Origin: JAVBLF01 sp031553675
Lineage (GTDB): Bacteria; Bacillota; Clostridia; Christensenellales; CALWSW01
Length of the DNA stretch: 28,106 nt
Assembly: GCA_031553675.1 (NCBI GenBank)
Contig: JAVBLF010000106.1
Coordinates: forward strand, 1 to 28,106
Reading direction: 5' to 3'
Shown here: positions 1-7,709 of the stretch, in pieces
Layout of the letters: the number at the start of each line of letters is the position of its first letter
Numbering within the stretch: the first letter of the stretch is position 1
Program-made: the position numbers and the translations under genes
The notes under the pieces: model-generated
What the model was told of the DNA's origin: nothing
Databases searched by the model: none
What the model saw: the letters and a program-made list of their open reading frames with translations, nothing else

Positions 1-180
1 AAGGGTTGAACTTTGTTCAGGCAAAAATGGGCTGATCCTTATGGTACGCGGGCGATTGATAATCGCCCCTACCTACCGAAAACCGTGGTTGTGCGCCTGT
101 AGGGGCGATTATCAATCGCCCGTCACGGAAAGCCCCGTTCCCCGTGTTGTGCGCCTGTAGGGGCGTCGCCTAGCGACGCG
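1..180. repeat. Interspersed palindromic repeat, copy 1
   Basis: The core is a 23-bp arm at 50-72 (GGGCGATT-GAT-AATCGCCC followed by CTAC) and its exact reverse complement at 99-121. Each arm is itself a hairpin, so the pair can form a cruciform. The first 11 bases (AAGGGTTGAAC) match the terminal inverted repeat of copies 2 and 3, so the left end lies at or just before the window edge. The right end differs from the other copies: at 153-180 it carries a variant hairpin GCGTCGC-CTA-GCGACGC. There is no ORF, so any movement would need enzymes acting in trans. Related copies lie at 11153-11325 and 15419-15653. Confidence 0.85.
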
Positions 181-658
181 GGCGATAGGCCTTCATCGGC
201 GCAGCGTCGGTGGCGTCCTGGGCGGCGAGGGCTTGTCCTAGCAGCTCGAGAAGCCGCTCTTCGCGTCCCTTCAGGAAAAGCCAGCCGAGCACGGCTTCGA
301 GGGCGGTGGCGGCAGCGTAGTCGGCGGGTGCGGCGTGTTTGGGCACCATACCCGGTTTGCTGTTTCGGGCGCGGCGGAAGACGGCGGCTTCGTCCTCGGT
401 CAAGCCGGACTCGATGGCGAGGGCAGCGCGTGCCTGGGCTGAGGCACGGACGCGGGATGCCGCCATAACGTGGAGGGCATGGGGCTTGGCCTCGTGCATA
501 TCGACGAGCAGGGTGCGCACGGCGAGGTCGAAGACTGTGTCGCCGATGTAGGCCAGCGTCAACGGGTTGAGCCGATCGGGGTCCGTCGCCGCGCGCCCGA
601 AAAGCGCCCCCGAAAGCCTGTCGTGAAAGGCGGTATTGTCCCGGTTTGTGTCGTTCAT
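170..658 (-). CDS. mrnC: Mini-ribonuclease III
   Basis: A 162-residue protein made only of the RNase III catalytic fold, with no double-stranded-RNA-binding domain; this is the hallmark of Mini-III. In Firmicutes the enzyme matures 23S rRNA ends as a cytoplasmic homodimer. The signature LAYIGDTVFDLAVR sits near residues 36-49, supplying the first acidic metal ligand. ALEAVLGWLFLKGR near residues 117-131 supplies the catalytic Glu. The ATG at 658 follows GAGG about 9 nt upstream. The last codons (YRPRR and the TAG stop) lie inside the flanking repeat hairpin, so the repeat appears to define the C-terminus. The usual neighbours cysS and rlmB are not seen here. Confidence 0.92.
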   Translation of the reverse strand: MNDTNRDNTAFHDRLSGALFGRAATDPDRLNPLTLAYIGDTVFDLAVRTLLVDMHEAKPHALHVMAASRVRASAQARAALAIESGLTEDEAAVFRRARNSKPGMVPKHAAPADYAAATALEAVLGWLFLKGREERLLELLGQALAAQDATDAAPMKAYRPRR

Positions 659-896
659 GCACAGTCCTCATTCATCCGCTCGTTTGGCGTCACTCTATTA
701 TAATGGAAAAGTGCCCCACTTCATAGACCCGCGCAGGGAAATTCGCGCGCGGTTTTGCGCGAAACGATGGCGAACGCGCCACGAAAGCGCCATACTTGTA
801 AATCATTGACGACAAGGCCAGTGAAAAAGCCCCTGTAATGTAATTTGATGTAATTTCCCTGCCCCATCCCGCCGTGGAAAACCTATTCCCATTCCC

Positions 897-967
897 TGTG
901 GATAAGCCCGCAAACACCGCGAAATGCCCACTCGCACAGTGGATAACTTTGTGGATAGTGTGGATAA
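897..967. promoter_or_regulatory. Cluster of four DnaA-box-like sites
   Basis: Four 9-mers in the same orientation match the DnaA box TTATCCACA, read here as TGTGGATAA. Those at 897-905 and 959-967 are perfect. Those at 938-946 (AGTGGATAA) and 950-958 (TGTGGATAG) each have one mismatch. The last two are directly adjacent. The cluster lies 60-130 bp upstream of the amidase start. It could be a DnaA-controlled promoter, a DnaA-titration site or part of a replication origin. There is no dnaA, dnaN or rpmH in the window to favour an origin. Confidence 0.6.
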
Positions 968-1029
968 TGCGAATATGCGTCTATTTCGCAATAGGCATAC
1001 ATACTTTAAGTGCATGGAGGTGTGTGTCC

Positions 1030-1998
1030 ATGCGAGAGGAAAACCCTTTTGAGAAAGTGACTGAGGGAATCGAGGGCGCTGCGGAACGCATTAAGGACAA
1101 AGCGACCCCCTTCGTCGGCGAACTCCGCCACGATCGCTTTCAGCAAACGGCGGGATTCGTATTGCTCGGCGTCGTGCTGATCGCGGCCATGCTTTTGGTG
1201 CTGCCTTGGGGGCGCCCCATGGTTCGCCCCGAAGAGAGCCCCCCTTACGCCTCGCCGTCTCCCATCACGACCGAATCGCTCAGCGCCGCCACTCCGGCGG
1301 CGCCTGCGACGTTTTTGGCGGGTCGAAGCGTGATCATCGATGCCGGGCATGGCGGCTTTGATCCGGGCGCGGTCGGTTTGGAAAAAACGGAGGAAGCCCC
1401 TCTCAACCTCGAAATGGCAAAGCGTCTCCAAAGCGAACTTGAATCCCGTGGCGCACGGGTGATCATGACGCGCACCGACGAAAACGCCCTCGCCGGCAAT
1501 AAGCACGGCGACATGTCGGAGCGCAACCGCGTCTACCTCGAATCGGGCGCGGACATCGGGATCAGCATCCACATGAATAAATACAAGGAGAGCAACGTGT
1601 CCGGTCCCATGGTATTCTACTACCCAAACTCGGCCGAAGGGCAACGCTTGGCGCAGTGCGTGCAGGACACACTCTGTGCCGCGCTCGAACGAAAATCCCG
1701 CGTCGCCAAAAGCGCCAATTACTTCATGCTGCGCGAATCCAAGACCACCAGCATACTCGTCGAATGCGGTTTCCTCTCCAACCCGGACGACGTTTACCTC
1801 CTCAAAAAGGAGTCGCACCAGAAAAAACTCGCCTCCGCGATCGCCGACGGACTGGAAGCCTATTTCGCCCTGCCGCCACTCCCGACGCCTCCGCCCTCGC
1901 CGTCGAGCGAACCGCTCGCAGAGCCCACTTGGAACGAACTCTGTCCCGGCCTGGACGAAGCAGCACTCGACCCACTCTTACTGGACGCAATCGAATGA
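1030..1998 (+). CDS. CwlD-like N-acetylmuramoyl-L-alanine amidase
   Basis: A 322-residue amidase_3 enzyme that cleaves the amide bond between MurNAc and L-Ala in peptidoglycan. It has about 45 cytoplasmic residues, one membrane helix (about 47-65), a Pro/Ser linker, then the zinc domain. Zinc and catalytic motifs are visible: IIDAGHGG near residue 100, LNLEMAKRL with a Glu ligand, SIHMN, and LVECGFLSN near the C-terminus. The stretch YYPNSAEGQRLA with the late ANYFMLRE segment resembles CwlD, the cortex amidase that starts muramic-delta-lactam formation in spores; that assignment is inferred. The chosen ATG follows GGAGG by 9 nt; an in-frame ATG at 874 would place the DnaA-box cluster inside the coding region and is rejected. 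The 3' end overlaps the convergent gene by 21 bp. Confidence 0.88.
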   Translation: MREENPFEKVTEGIEGAAERIKDKATPFVGELRHDRFQQTAGFVLLGVVLIAAMLLVLPWGRPMVRPEESPPYASPSPITTESLSAATPAAPATFLAGRSVIIDAGHGGFDPGAVGLEKTEEAPLNLEMAKRLQSELESRGARVIMTRTDENALAGNKHGDMSERNRVYLESGADIGISIHMNKYKESNVSGPMVFYYPNSAEGQRLAQCVQDTLCAALERKSRVAKSANYFMLRESKTTSILVECGFLSNPDDVYLLKKESHQKKLASAIADGLEAYFALPPLPTPPPSPSSEPLAEPTWNELCPGLDEAALDPLLLDAIE

Positions 1999-2862
1999 AG
2001 TGGCAGACGAAGCAAAGTCTACTTCCCCGTTCCCCAGCACATACGCATCACACGAAAACGCACCAAGCGCTTCGAGAATTTCGGAGTCCGGCTCACCCTC
2101 GCAGGGAATGACGGCCAACGACGGGTGAACCGCCTGGATGAAGGCGGCGGATAGCTTTTCTTTGCGTCCGTGGTGGGGCACCTTTAAGACATCCGCCCGC
2201 AAATCGACCTTGGCATTGAGCATATCTTCGATCGCGTCGTTCTCAACATCGCCTGCAAAAAGCGTTTTGCAAAAAGGCGTCTCGAGCATCAAGACAAGCG
2301 AATGATCGTTCATCTGATCGTAGCGGTCGGACAGCGGACCGATCACCTTGAGCGTCACCTCGCCCCACGAAAATGCCATCCCCGCCTTGCCTTCGATGCG
2401 CTCCGCACCTCTCTCCGCGAGCGCCTTTTCAAACTGCTCCTCTTGCTTGCTGCCTTTCTTTTGCGGCGAAACGAGCACCCGCTTCACATCAAAACTTTCA
2501 AGAATCGCATCCGCCCCGCCTATGTGATCCTTGTCCGGATGGCTGATCACGAGCAGGTCGATCGTCTCGAACGAAATTTGCCGCATCCGTTCGACAAGCG
2601 CCTCGCAATTTTCATCCAACCCCGTGTCGATCATAATGTGCGTGCCGTCGTCGAGGGCGATCAAAGCCGCGTCGCCATCGCCCGCGTCGAAGAAAAAGAT
2701 GCGCATCGCGCCCTGGGCCTTTCCATCAGAACCCTCCGCCTCCACCTTCTGCGGCGGTTTCGCGCAGGACGCCAATGCCAGTCCAAGCACGACAGAAAGC
2801 AAACAGACCGCGCTTCGAAAAACGCGGCCTTCTGCCTTGTTGGGGTTTGCACGTGTTTTCAT
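1978..2862 (-). CDS. Secreted MBL-fold hydrolase lipoprotein, ComEC C-terminal type
   Basis: A 294-residue lipoprotein with a lipobox LALASC at about residues 28-33 and then a metallo-beta-lactamase fold. The metal motif is SHPDKDHIGG (HxDxDH form), followed by LFAGDVEND and VPHHGRKEK. This spacing is typical of the stand-alone relatives of the ComEC nuclease-like domain. A role in extracellular nucleic-acid breakdown is possible but not shown. The ATG at 2862 is chosen because it gives a clean signal peptide; its Shine-Dalgarno sequence is weak. An upstream in-frame TTG at 2916 would add 18 charged residues before the signal peptide. The threonine aldolase gene ends 87 bp upstream on the same strand, so co-transcription is possible. 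Confidence 0.82.
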   Translation of the reverse strand: MKTRANPNKAEGRVFRSAVCLLSVVLGLALASCAKPPQKVEAEGSDGKAQGAMRIFFFDAGDGDAALIALDDGTHIMIDTGLDENCEALVERMRQISFETIDLLVISHPDKDHIGGADAILESFDVKRVLVSPQKKGSKQEEQFEKALAERGAERIEGKAGMAFSWGEVTLKVIGPLSDRYDQMNDHSLVLMLETPFCKTLFAGDVENDAIEDMLNAKVDLRADVLKVPHHGRKEKLSAAFIQAVHPSLAVIPCEGEPDSEILEALGAFSCDAYVLGNGEVDFASSATSFDCVQ

Positions 2863-2949
2863 GCCATCAGTATGGCTTGCGCGACGCCTTTCGTCAAGCG
2901 AAAGCCTGTCTCGCAAGGGGAAAAAAGCGGTCTATCTCTTTCGTCAAGC

Positions 2950-3966
2950 TTATGCTTCCCCCGCAAGAGAAAGAAAACAATCGATCTCTTCCTGTTGGGT
3001 ATCGAAAGAACAAACCAGACGGAAAATCCCGTCTTCGATCTCGTGCATCTCGAATTCCGTCTCAACGCGCTCAAGCATGTCCGCGGGCAGGCGCAGGAAG
3101 ATCTCGTTGGCCTCGACCGCTTGCACGATCTCCACGCCCGACATCCCTTTCAAGGCATCCGCAAATCCGCGCGCCATCGCATTGGCATGCCGCCCGTTTT
3201 CAAGCCACAAATCGTCTTTCAGCACTGCACAGAACTGCGCCGCCACATAACGATTCTTGCTGGCGAGCTGTGCACAATTTTTGCGCGTCATGGCGAAATT
3301 GTGCGCGATCGCCTCGTCGAAAAAGACAACGGCCTCTCCGCTCATCAGGCCGTTCTTCGTCCCGCCGAAGCAAAGCGCATCAACCCCGGCATCACAGGTA
3401 AACGCCGCAACCGGAACGCCCAGTGCCGCCGCTGCGTTGGCGAGGCGTGCGCCGTCCATGTGCAAAAACATGCCATTTTCATGCGCAAATTCCGCGATCG
3501 CCCTGACCTCCTCGACGCTATACACCGTACCCCATTCCGTGCTCTGCGTGATCGAAATGACGTCGGGCTGCGGCCTGTGCTGGCTGCCGCGATCGTCCAA
3601 AACCGCCCTCATCTTCTCCGGCCTTAGCTTGCCGTCTGGCGATGCGAACGCGATCAGCTTGTTGCCCACCATGTGCTCGACCGCACCGCACTCGTCGCAG
3701 TTGATGTGCGCGACGCTCGAACAAAGTATCGCGCTATAGCGCTTCGTCAGATGCGCCAAGGCCGCGACGTTCGCGCCCGTTCCGTTCCAGACGAAATGCG
3801 CAAATACCTTCCGCCCAAAAAGCACGTTGAACGCCTTCTCCGCTTCCGCCGTCCACGGATCATCTCCGTATGCGATCGCGTGCCCTTCGTTGCACGCCGT
3901 CAACGCCTCCATCACCTTAGGATGGACGCTCGCCCAATTGTCGCTCCCGAAGCCCCGCTTGAACAT
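2950..3966 (-). CDS. ltaE: Low-specificity L-threonine aldolase
   Basis: A 338-residue fold-type I PLP enzyme that cleaves L-threonine or allo-threonine to glycine and acetaldehyde. Visible features are FGSDNWASVHP at the N-terminus, the glycine-rich NGTGANVAAL, the HMDGARLANA motif holding the PLP-contacting Asp, and the Schiff-base lysine in CFGGTKNG near residue 210. The length is normal for the family. The ATG at 3966 sits 5 nt after AGAGGTGG, a good Shine-Dalgarno sequence; a GTG three codons upstream overlaps that sequence and is less likely. Together with the downstream tryptophanase it points to amino-acid catabolism, although the two genes are not linked. Confidence 0.9.
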   Translation of the reverse strand: MFKRGFGSDNWASVHPKVMEALTACNEGHAIAYGDDPWTAEAEKAFNVLFGRKVFAHFVWNGTGANVAALAHLTKRYSAILCSSVAHINCDECGAVEHMVGNKLIAFASPDGKLRPEKMRAVLDDRGSQHRPQPDVISITQSTEWGTVYSVEEVRAIAEFAHENGMFLHMDGARLANAAAALGVPVAAFTCDAGVDALCFGGTKNGLMSGEAVVFFDEAIAHNFAMTRKNCAQLASKNRYVAAQFCAVLKDDLWLENGRHANAMARGFADALKGMSGVEIVQAVEANEIFLRLPADMLERVETEFEMHEIEDGIFRLVCSFDTQQEEIDCFLSLAGEA

Positions 3967-4090
3967 GGATTCCACCTCTTCTTTCTCAGCGATACACCTC
4001 GTCGTAACGCATCGCCCGACTGCCGATCTATGTCTGATACACAGACCTCATGAAGCAAAACGCTCTTTGATACCGATCACGTCTTTGATT

Positions 4091-4143
4091 GGGGGTCCAG
4101 GGGGGTATCCCCCCTGGCGGCGTGCAGGGGTCCGGACCCCTGC
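4091..4143. repeat. GC-rich double hairpin
   Basis: Two back-to-back palindromes lie in the gap between proS and the threonine aldolase gene. The first, at 4097-4117, has arms CCAGGGGGG and CCCCCCTGG around TAT. The second, at 4124-4143, is a perfect 20-bp palindrome with arms GCAGGGGTCC and GGACCCCTGC. GGGGTCC of 4092-4098 can also pair with GGACCCC of 4134-4140, so two folds compete. A run of seven A follows on the + strand, which means the T run precedes the hairpin on the - strand. It is therefore not a standard terminator in either direction. The rest of 3967-4234 shows no gene. Confidence 0.7.
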
Positions 4144-4234
4144 AAAAAAAGCCTCTGAGTCGTAAGCAAAACCCATCCCGCTCACAAATGCTAGAGAGGA
4201 TCTCTCCCGACTCCGATCGAACCCAATTCGTCGT

Positions 4235-5674
4235 CTAATACGCTTTCGCGTAGTACATGAGCTTCTTGGCCGGCTTCCCACAATAACAGCACTGCTCTCC
4301 CGTTGCCTCTTCGTCAAAGGGCATGCAGCGGGTCGTCGCGCCCGTCTCTTCCTTGATTTTATCTTCGCAAGCCCGTTCGCCGCACCACATGCCTTTTGCG
4401 AACCCGCTCTGTACCGCCTCTTTCAATCCTTCCGGCGTCGTGACGGTCTGGATGCGCGAATCACGGAGTGTTCGCGCGCGTTCCAGCATCGTCGCATGAA
4501 TCTCTTCCATCATGGCCTGCATGTGCGCGCCAATGCCCTCCAAGGGCGCCGTGCTCTTCTCCAGGGTATCCCGGCGAACGATGGTGACAACGCCGTTTTC
4601 GATGTCGCGGGGGCCGATCTCGATGCGAGCCGGCACGCCCTTCATCTCCCACTCGTTGAACTTCCAACCGGGCGACTGGTTCTCTCTGTCGTCGAGCTCT
4701 ACACGCAGCCCCGCCGCCTTGAGCGTCTGGAACAGCTCGTTCGCCTTTTCCAGCACGCCTTCTTTGTGCATGGCAATCGGCAGCACGACAACCTGAATCG
4801 GCGCAACTTTCGGAGGCAGCGCGAGGCCGCGATCGTCGCCGTGCACCATGATCAAACCGCCGATCATGCGGGTCGACGATCCCCAGCTCGTCGTGTACCC
4901 AAACTCCAGCACACCCTCTTTGCTGAGATACTGAATCTCGTACACCTTGGCAAAATGCTGTGCCAAATTGTGACTTGTGCCCATCTGAAGCGCCTTGCCG
5001 TCCTGCATCATCGCTTCCATCGTGTAAGTGTGCTCTGCCCCAGCAAACTTCTCTTTCTCGCTCTTTTGCCCGGTCAACACAGGGATCGCAAGCACGTTAT
5101 GCGCAAACTCGCTGTAAACCCCCAGCATGCGCACCGTCTCTTCCTCGGCTTCTTCGTAGGTGGCATGCACCGTATGCCCCTCCTGCCAAAGAAACTCACT
5201 CGTGCGCAAGAAAGGCCGCGTGCTCTTTTCCCAGCGAAGCACGTTGCACCATTGGTTCATCAAAACCGGCAGATCCCGATAGCTCTGAATCCACCGAGCG
5301 TACATCGAACCGATGATCGTCTCGCTCGTCGGACGGATCGCGAGACGCTCCTGGAGCTTCTCCCCGCCACCCTCCGTCACCCAAGCCACTTCGGGCGCAA
5401 AGCCCTCGACGTGCTCGGCCTCTTTTTTGAGCAAGCTCTCCGGAATCAGCAGCGGAAAATACGCATTTTTATGCCCCGTCTCTTTGAAACGCGCGTCCAT
5501 CTCTTTCTGGATCAACTCCCAGATCCCGTAACCATACGGCTTAATGACCATACAGCCCTTGACATCCGAATAATCAACCAGATCCGTCTTCTTGATCACG
5601 TCGGTGTACCATTGGGGAAAGTCTTCATCGCGGCGCGCGATGTGGGATACGAATTGTTCTTCTTTCTTGGCCAT
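4235..5674 (-). CDS. proS: Proline--tRNA ligase, short eukaryote/archaeal type
   Basis: A 479-residue class II synthetase that charges tRNA-Pro. It is the short ProRS form without the inserted editing domain of the longer bacterial type. Class II motifs are visible: YGYGIWELIQ early, the AIRPTSETII and LRWEKSTRPFLRTSEFLWQEGHT block (motif 2), and TTSWGSSTRMIGGLIMVHGDD (motif 3). An anticodon-binding domain follows. The C-terminal zinc-type domain carries CGERACEDKIK and CCYCGKPAKK and ends with a Tyr, as is usual for this form. The ATG at 5674 is preceded by GGAGGAGG. The gene sits behind a strong promoter and a T-box leader, so it should be induced when uncharged tRNA-Pro accumulates. Confidence 0.96.
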   Translation of the reverse strand: MAKKEEQFVSHIARRDEDFPQWYTDVIKKTDLVDYSDVKGCMVIKPYGYGIWELIQKEMDARFKETGHKNAYFPLLIPESLLKKEAEHVEGFAPEVAWVTEGGGEKLQERLAIRPTSETIIGSMYARWIQSYRDLPVLMNQWCNVLRWEKSTRPFLRTSEFLWQEGHTVHATYEEAEEETVRMLGVYSEFAHNVLAIPVLTGQKSEKEKFAGAEHTYTMEAMMQDGKALQMGTSHNLAQHFAKVYEIQYLSKEGVLEFGYTTSWGSSTRMIGGLIMVHGDDRGLALPPKVAPIQVVVLPIAMHKEGVLEKANELFQTLKAAGLRVELDDRENQSPGWKFNEWEMKGVPARIEIGPRDIENGVVTIVRRDTLEKSTAPLEGIGAHMQAMMEEIHATMLERARTLRDSRIQTVTTPEGLKEAVQSGFAKGMWCGERACEDKIKEETGATTRCMPFDEEATGEQCCYCGKPAKKLMYYAKAY

Positions 5675-5698
5675 GTCGTTTCCTCCTCCAAAATAAAC

Positions 5699-5970
5699 AA
5701 AAAAGTCGTCCCTATATATCAAGGACGACGTATCGCGGTACCACCTGATTTCCCGAAGCACAAAAAGATGTGCACCCCGGGCGCTCTTGCATGATAACGC
5801 AGCTTCTGCGGACGGGCTTTGCGTTTCCGCCTTGACGCCCGTCGGCTCGGGGGCCGGAACCAATGGCCGGATCGCCGGAAAGCTCGCAGCCTGGACAGCG
5901 TCCATGCCTTCCGTCTCTTTGCGCCGCGCACACTGGCATTCCCCGTCAATGCCGATTCGTGGTTCGGTTT
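5699..5970 (-). promoter_or_regulatory. T-box leader of proS
   Basis: The hallmark T-box antiterminator bulge AGGTGGTACCGCG reads on the minus strand at 5746-5734. It is followed by a terminator with arms GTCGTCC (5729-5723) and GGACGAC (5711-5705) and a T run at 5704-5699. Stem I is recognisable: its base pairs TTGACG (5949-5944) with CGTCAA (5837-5832), an AG bulge AGAGA lies at 5918-5914, and a distal GGCTGCGAGC lies at 5891-5882. The expected specifier side of stem I (5875-5838) contains CCG and CCC triplets, consistent with a proline specifier, but I cannot fix the exact codon. Uncharged tRNA-Pro should stabilise the antiterminator and allow proS transcription. Confidence 0.92.
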
Positions 5971-5975
5971 TCCCC

Positions 5976-6004
5976 ATTGTAGCGCTGCGCGCCCGCAATG
6001 TCAA
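5976..6004 (-). promoter_or_regulatory. Sigma-A promoter of proS
   Basis: Read on the minus strand, TTGACA (6004-5999), a 17-nt spacer and TACAAT (5981-5976) form a near-perfect housekeeping promoter. The transcript would start near 5969, giving a leader of about 295 nt that contains the whole T-box. Confidence 0.88.
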
Positions 6005-6073
6005 GGGTAAGGAGTCCCTCGGCAGGTATCTTTTCGCAACGCGACGGTAAACATTACGTAATATTAGATTCAC

Positions 6074-6102
6074 TTCTCGGCAGGGCGATTCTGTGGTATG
6101 AT
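6074..6102 (+). promoter_or_regulatory. Probable promoter of the sugar ABC operon
   Basis: TTCTCG (6074-6079), a 17-nt spacer and TATGAT (6097-6102) lie about 100 bp upstream of the ATPase gene. The -10 is good and the -35 weak, which would suit an activator-dependent or catabolite-controlled promoter. A short hairpin (CATTGAGG/CCTCAGTG) follows in the leader. Confidence 0.5.
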
Positions 6103-6204
6103 CGTTCTTGTTTGGAGAATACGCTCACTTTCGCAATAACAGACAAGTGCCTTATTCGAAACCATTGAGGCCCTCAGTGCGATCGTGATTTCGGGAGGAA
6201 AACC

Positions 6205-7695
6205 ATGTCTGATATCCTCATTCAAATGGAAGGGATCGAAAAATCCTTTCCCGGCGTACACGCACTGAACCAATGCGAATTCGAACTTCGCGCCGGCGAA
6301 GTGCACGCGCTGCTCGGCGAAAACGGCGCGGGCAAATCGACGCTGATGAAAGTGCTGACTGGCATCTACCCCAAAGACGGCGGCGTGATCAAATACCGCG
6401 GCGAGCCGATCGAGCTGAACGGCCCACGCGACGCCCAGCGCATCGGCATCGGCATGATCCACCAAGAGCTCAACCTCATGCCGCACCTAACGGTAGCGGA
6501 AAACATCTTCATCGGCCGCGAACCCATGAATGGCCTGTTGATCGACCAGCGCGCCTGCAACCGCATGACAAAAGAGCTCCTCGATTCGCTGCACATCGAC
6601 ATCGCACCCGATACGATGGTCATGTCGCTCACCGTCGCCAAGCAGCAAATGGTCGAAATTGCCAAAGCCATCTCCCTGAACTCGGAAGTGCTGATCATGG
6701 ACGAGCCCACCGCCGCGCTCACCGAGTCGGAGATCGAAGACCTTTTCCGTTTCATCCGCGATCTCAAGGCGAAAAACCACGGCATCATCTACATCTCCCA
6801 CCGCCTGGAAGAGCTCGAAGAGATCGCCGACCGCGTCAGCGTCATGCGTGACGGCCAGTATGTCGGCCGCCTCGACAAAGACGAAATCAGCGTCGACAAA
6901 GTCATCCAGCTCATGGTCGGACGCGTGATCTACGGCGAGCCCAAGGCCGCCAGCCTCGTCCCCCCAAACGCTCCCGTCGTGCTCGAAGCAAAAAACCTGA
7001 AATCGAGCGCCGTCAAAAACGTCTCCTTCCAGCTCCGCAAAGGCGAAATTCTCGGTTTTGCGGGCCTCATGGGTGCGGGACGTACCGAAACCGCCCGCCT
7101 GGTCTTCGGCGCCGACAAGCGCGACGAGGGCGAGATCTTCATCAACGGCCAAAAGGTCGAGATCCAAACGCCGAGCGACGCCGTCCAGCACGGCATCGGC
7201 TACCTGTCGGAAGACCGCAAGCGCTTCGGCCTCGTGACCGGCCTGTCCGTGACGGACAACGTCGTGATCGCCAGCCTAGAAGACTTTACAAACGGCATCT
7301 TCATCGACGACGGCAAGGCCGACCGCGTCACCAGCGAATACGTCGACGCGATCGCGATCAAAACCCCGTCGAACAAACAGCTTTTGAAAAACCTCTCGGG
7401 CGGCAACCAGCAAAAGGTCGTCCTTGCCAAGTGGCTGGTCAAAAACTGCGACGTCCTGATCTTTGACGAACCCACGCGCGGCATCGACGTCGGCGCCAAG
7501 AGCGAAATCTACAAGCTCATGGCCGACCTAACCCAGCAGGGCAAGTCGATCATCATGATCTCGAGCGAGCTGCCCGAACTGCTTCGCATGGCCGACCGCA
7601 TCCTCGTCATGTGCGAGGGTGTGAAGACGGGCGAACTCGACATCTCCGAGGCGACACAGGAAGCGATCATGCGCCTCGCGACCCAGAAACGTTGA
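6205..7695 (+). CDS. Sugar ABC importer, dual-domain ATP-binding protein (RbsA/MglA type)
   Basis: A 496-residue cytoplasmic ATPase with two fused nucleotide-binding domains, as in the CUT2 family importers of ribose, galactose or xylose. Domain 1 has a canonical Walker A (GENGAGKS, residues 38-45), a signature that has drifted to LTVAKQQ, and Walker B LIMDEPTAA near residue 164. Domain 2 has a degenerate P-loop (GLMGAGRTE), an intact LSGGNQQK near residue 397 and Walker B LIFDEPTRGID near residue 416. This asymmetry is normal for CUT2 ATPases. The start follows GGGAGG. It is the first gene of a three-gene operon with the permease and binding protein; the sugar cannot be told from the sequence. 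Confidence 0.94.
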   Translation: MSDILIQMEGIEKSFPGVHALNQCEFELRAGEVHALLGENGAGKSTLMKVLTGIYPKDGGVIKYRGEPIELNGPRDAQRIGIGMIHQELNLMPHLTVAENIFIGREPMNGLLIDQRACNRMTKELLDSLHIDIAPDTMVMSLTVAKQQMVEIAKAISLNSEVLIMDEPTAALTESEIEDLFRFIRDLKAKNHGIIYISHRLEELEEIADRVSVMRDGQYVGRLDKDEISVDKVIQLMVGRVIYGEPKAASLVPPNAPVVLEAKNLKSSAVKNVSFQLRKGEILGFAGLMGAGRTETARLVFGADKRDEGEIFINGQKVEIQTPSDAVQHGIGYLSEDRKRFGLVTGLSVTDNVVIASLEDFTNGIFIDDGKADRVTSEYVDAIAIKTPSNKQLLKNLSGGNQQKVVLAKWLVKNCDVLIFDEPTRGIDVGAKSEIYKLMADLTQQGKSIIMISSELPELLRMADRILVMCEGVKTGELDISEATQEAIMRLATQKR

Positions 7696-7709
7696 CGGAG
7701 GCACGAACT

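Noticed and set aside
1..180. CRISPR array
   Set aside because: The repeats are mirrored hairpins in a few copies spread over 15 kb. There is no regular repeat-spacer spacing and no cas gene.
990..1015. Sporulation sigma-factor promoter (CATACATA) upstream of the CwlD-like gene
   Set aside because: The -10-like element fits SigE/SigK/SigG consensus only partly, and no -35 element is found at the right distance.
1006..1818. Long minus-strand open frame across the CwlD-like amidase gene
   Set aside because: It is a GC-driven shadow: no ribosome site, no recognisable domain, and a composition that mirrors the real gene on the other strand.
4124..4150. Rho-independent terminator after proS
   Set aside because: The hairpin is strong, but the T run comes before it on the proS strand and is an A run on the other strand.
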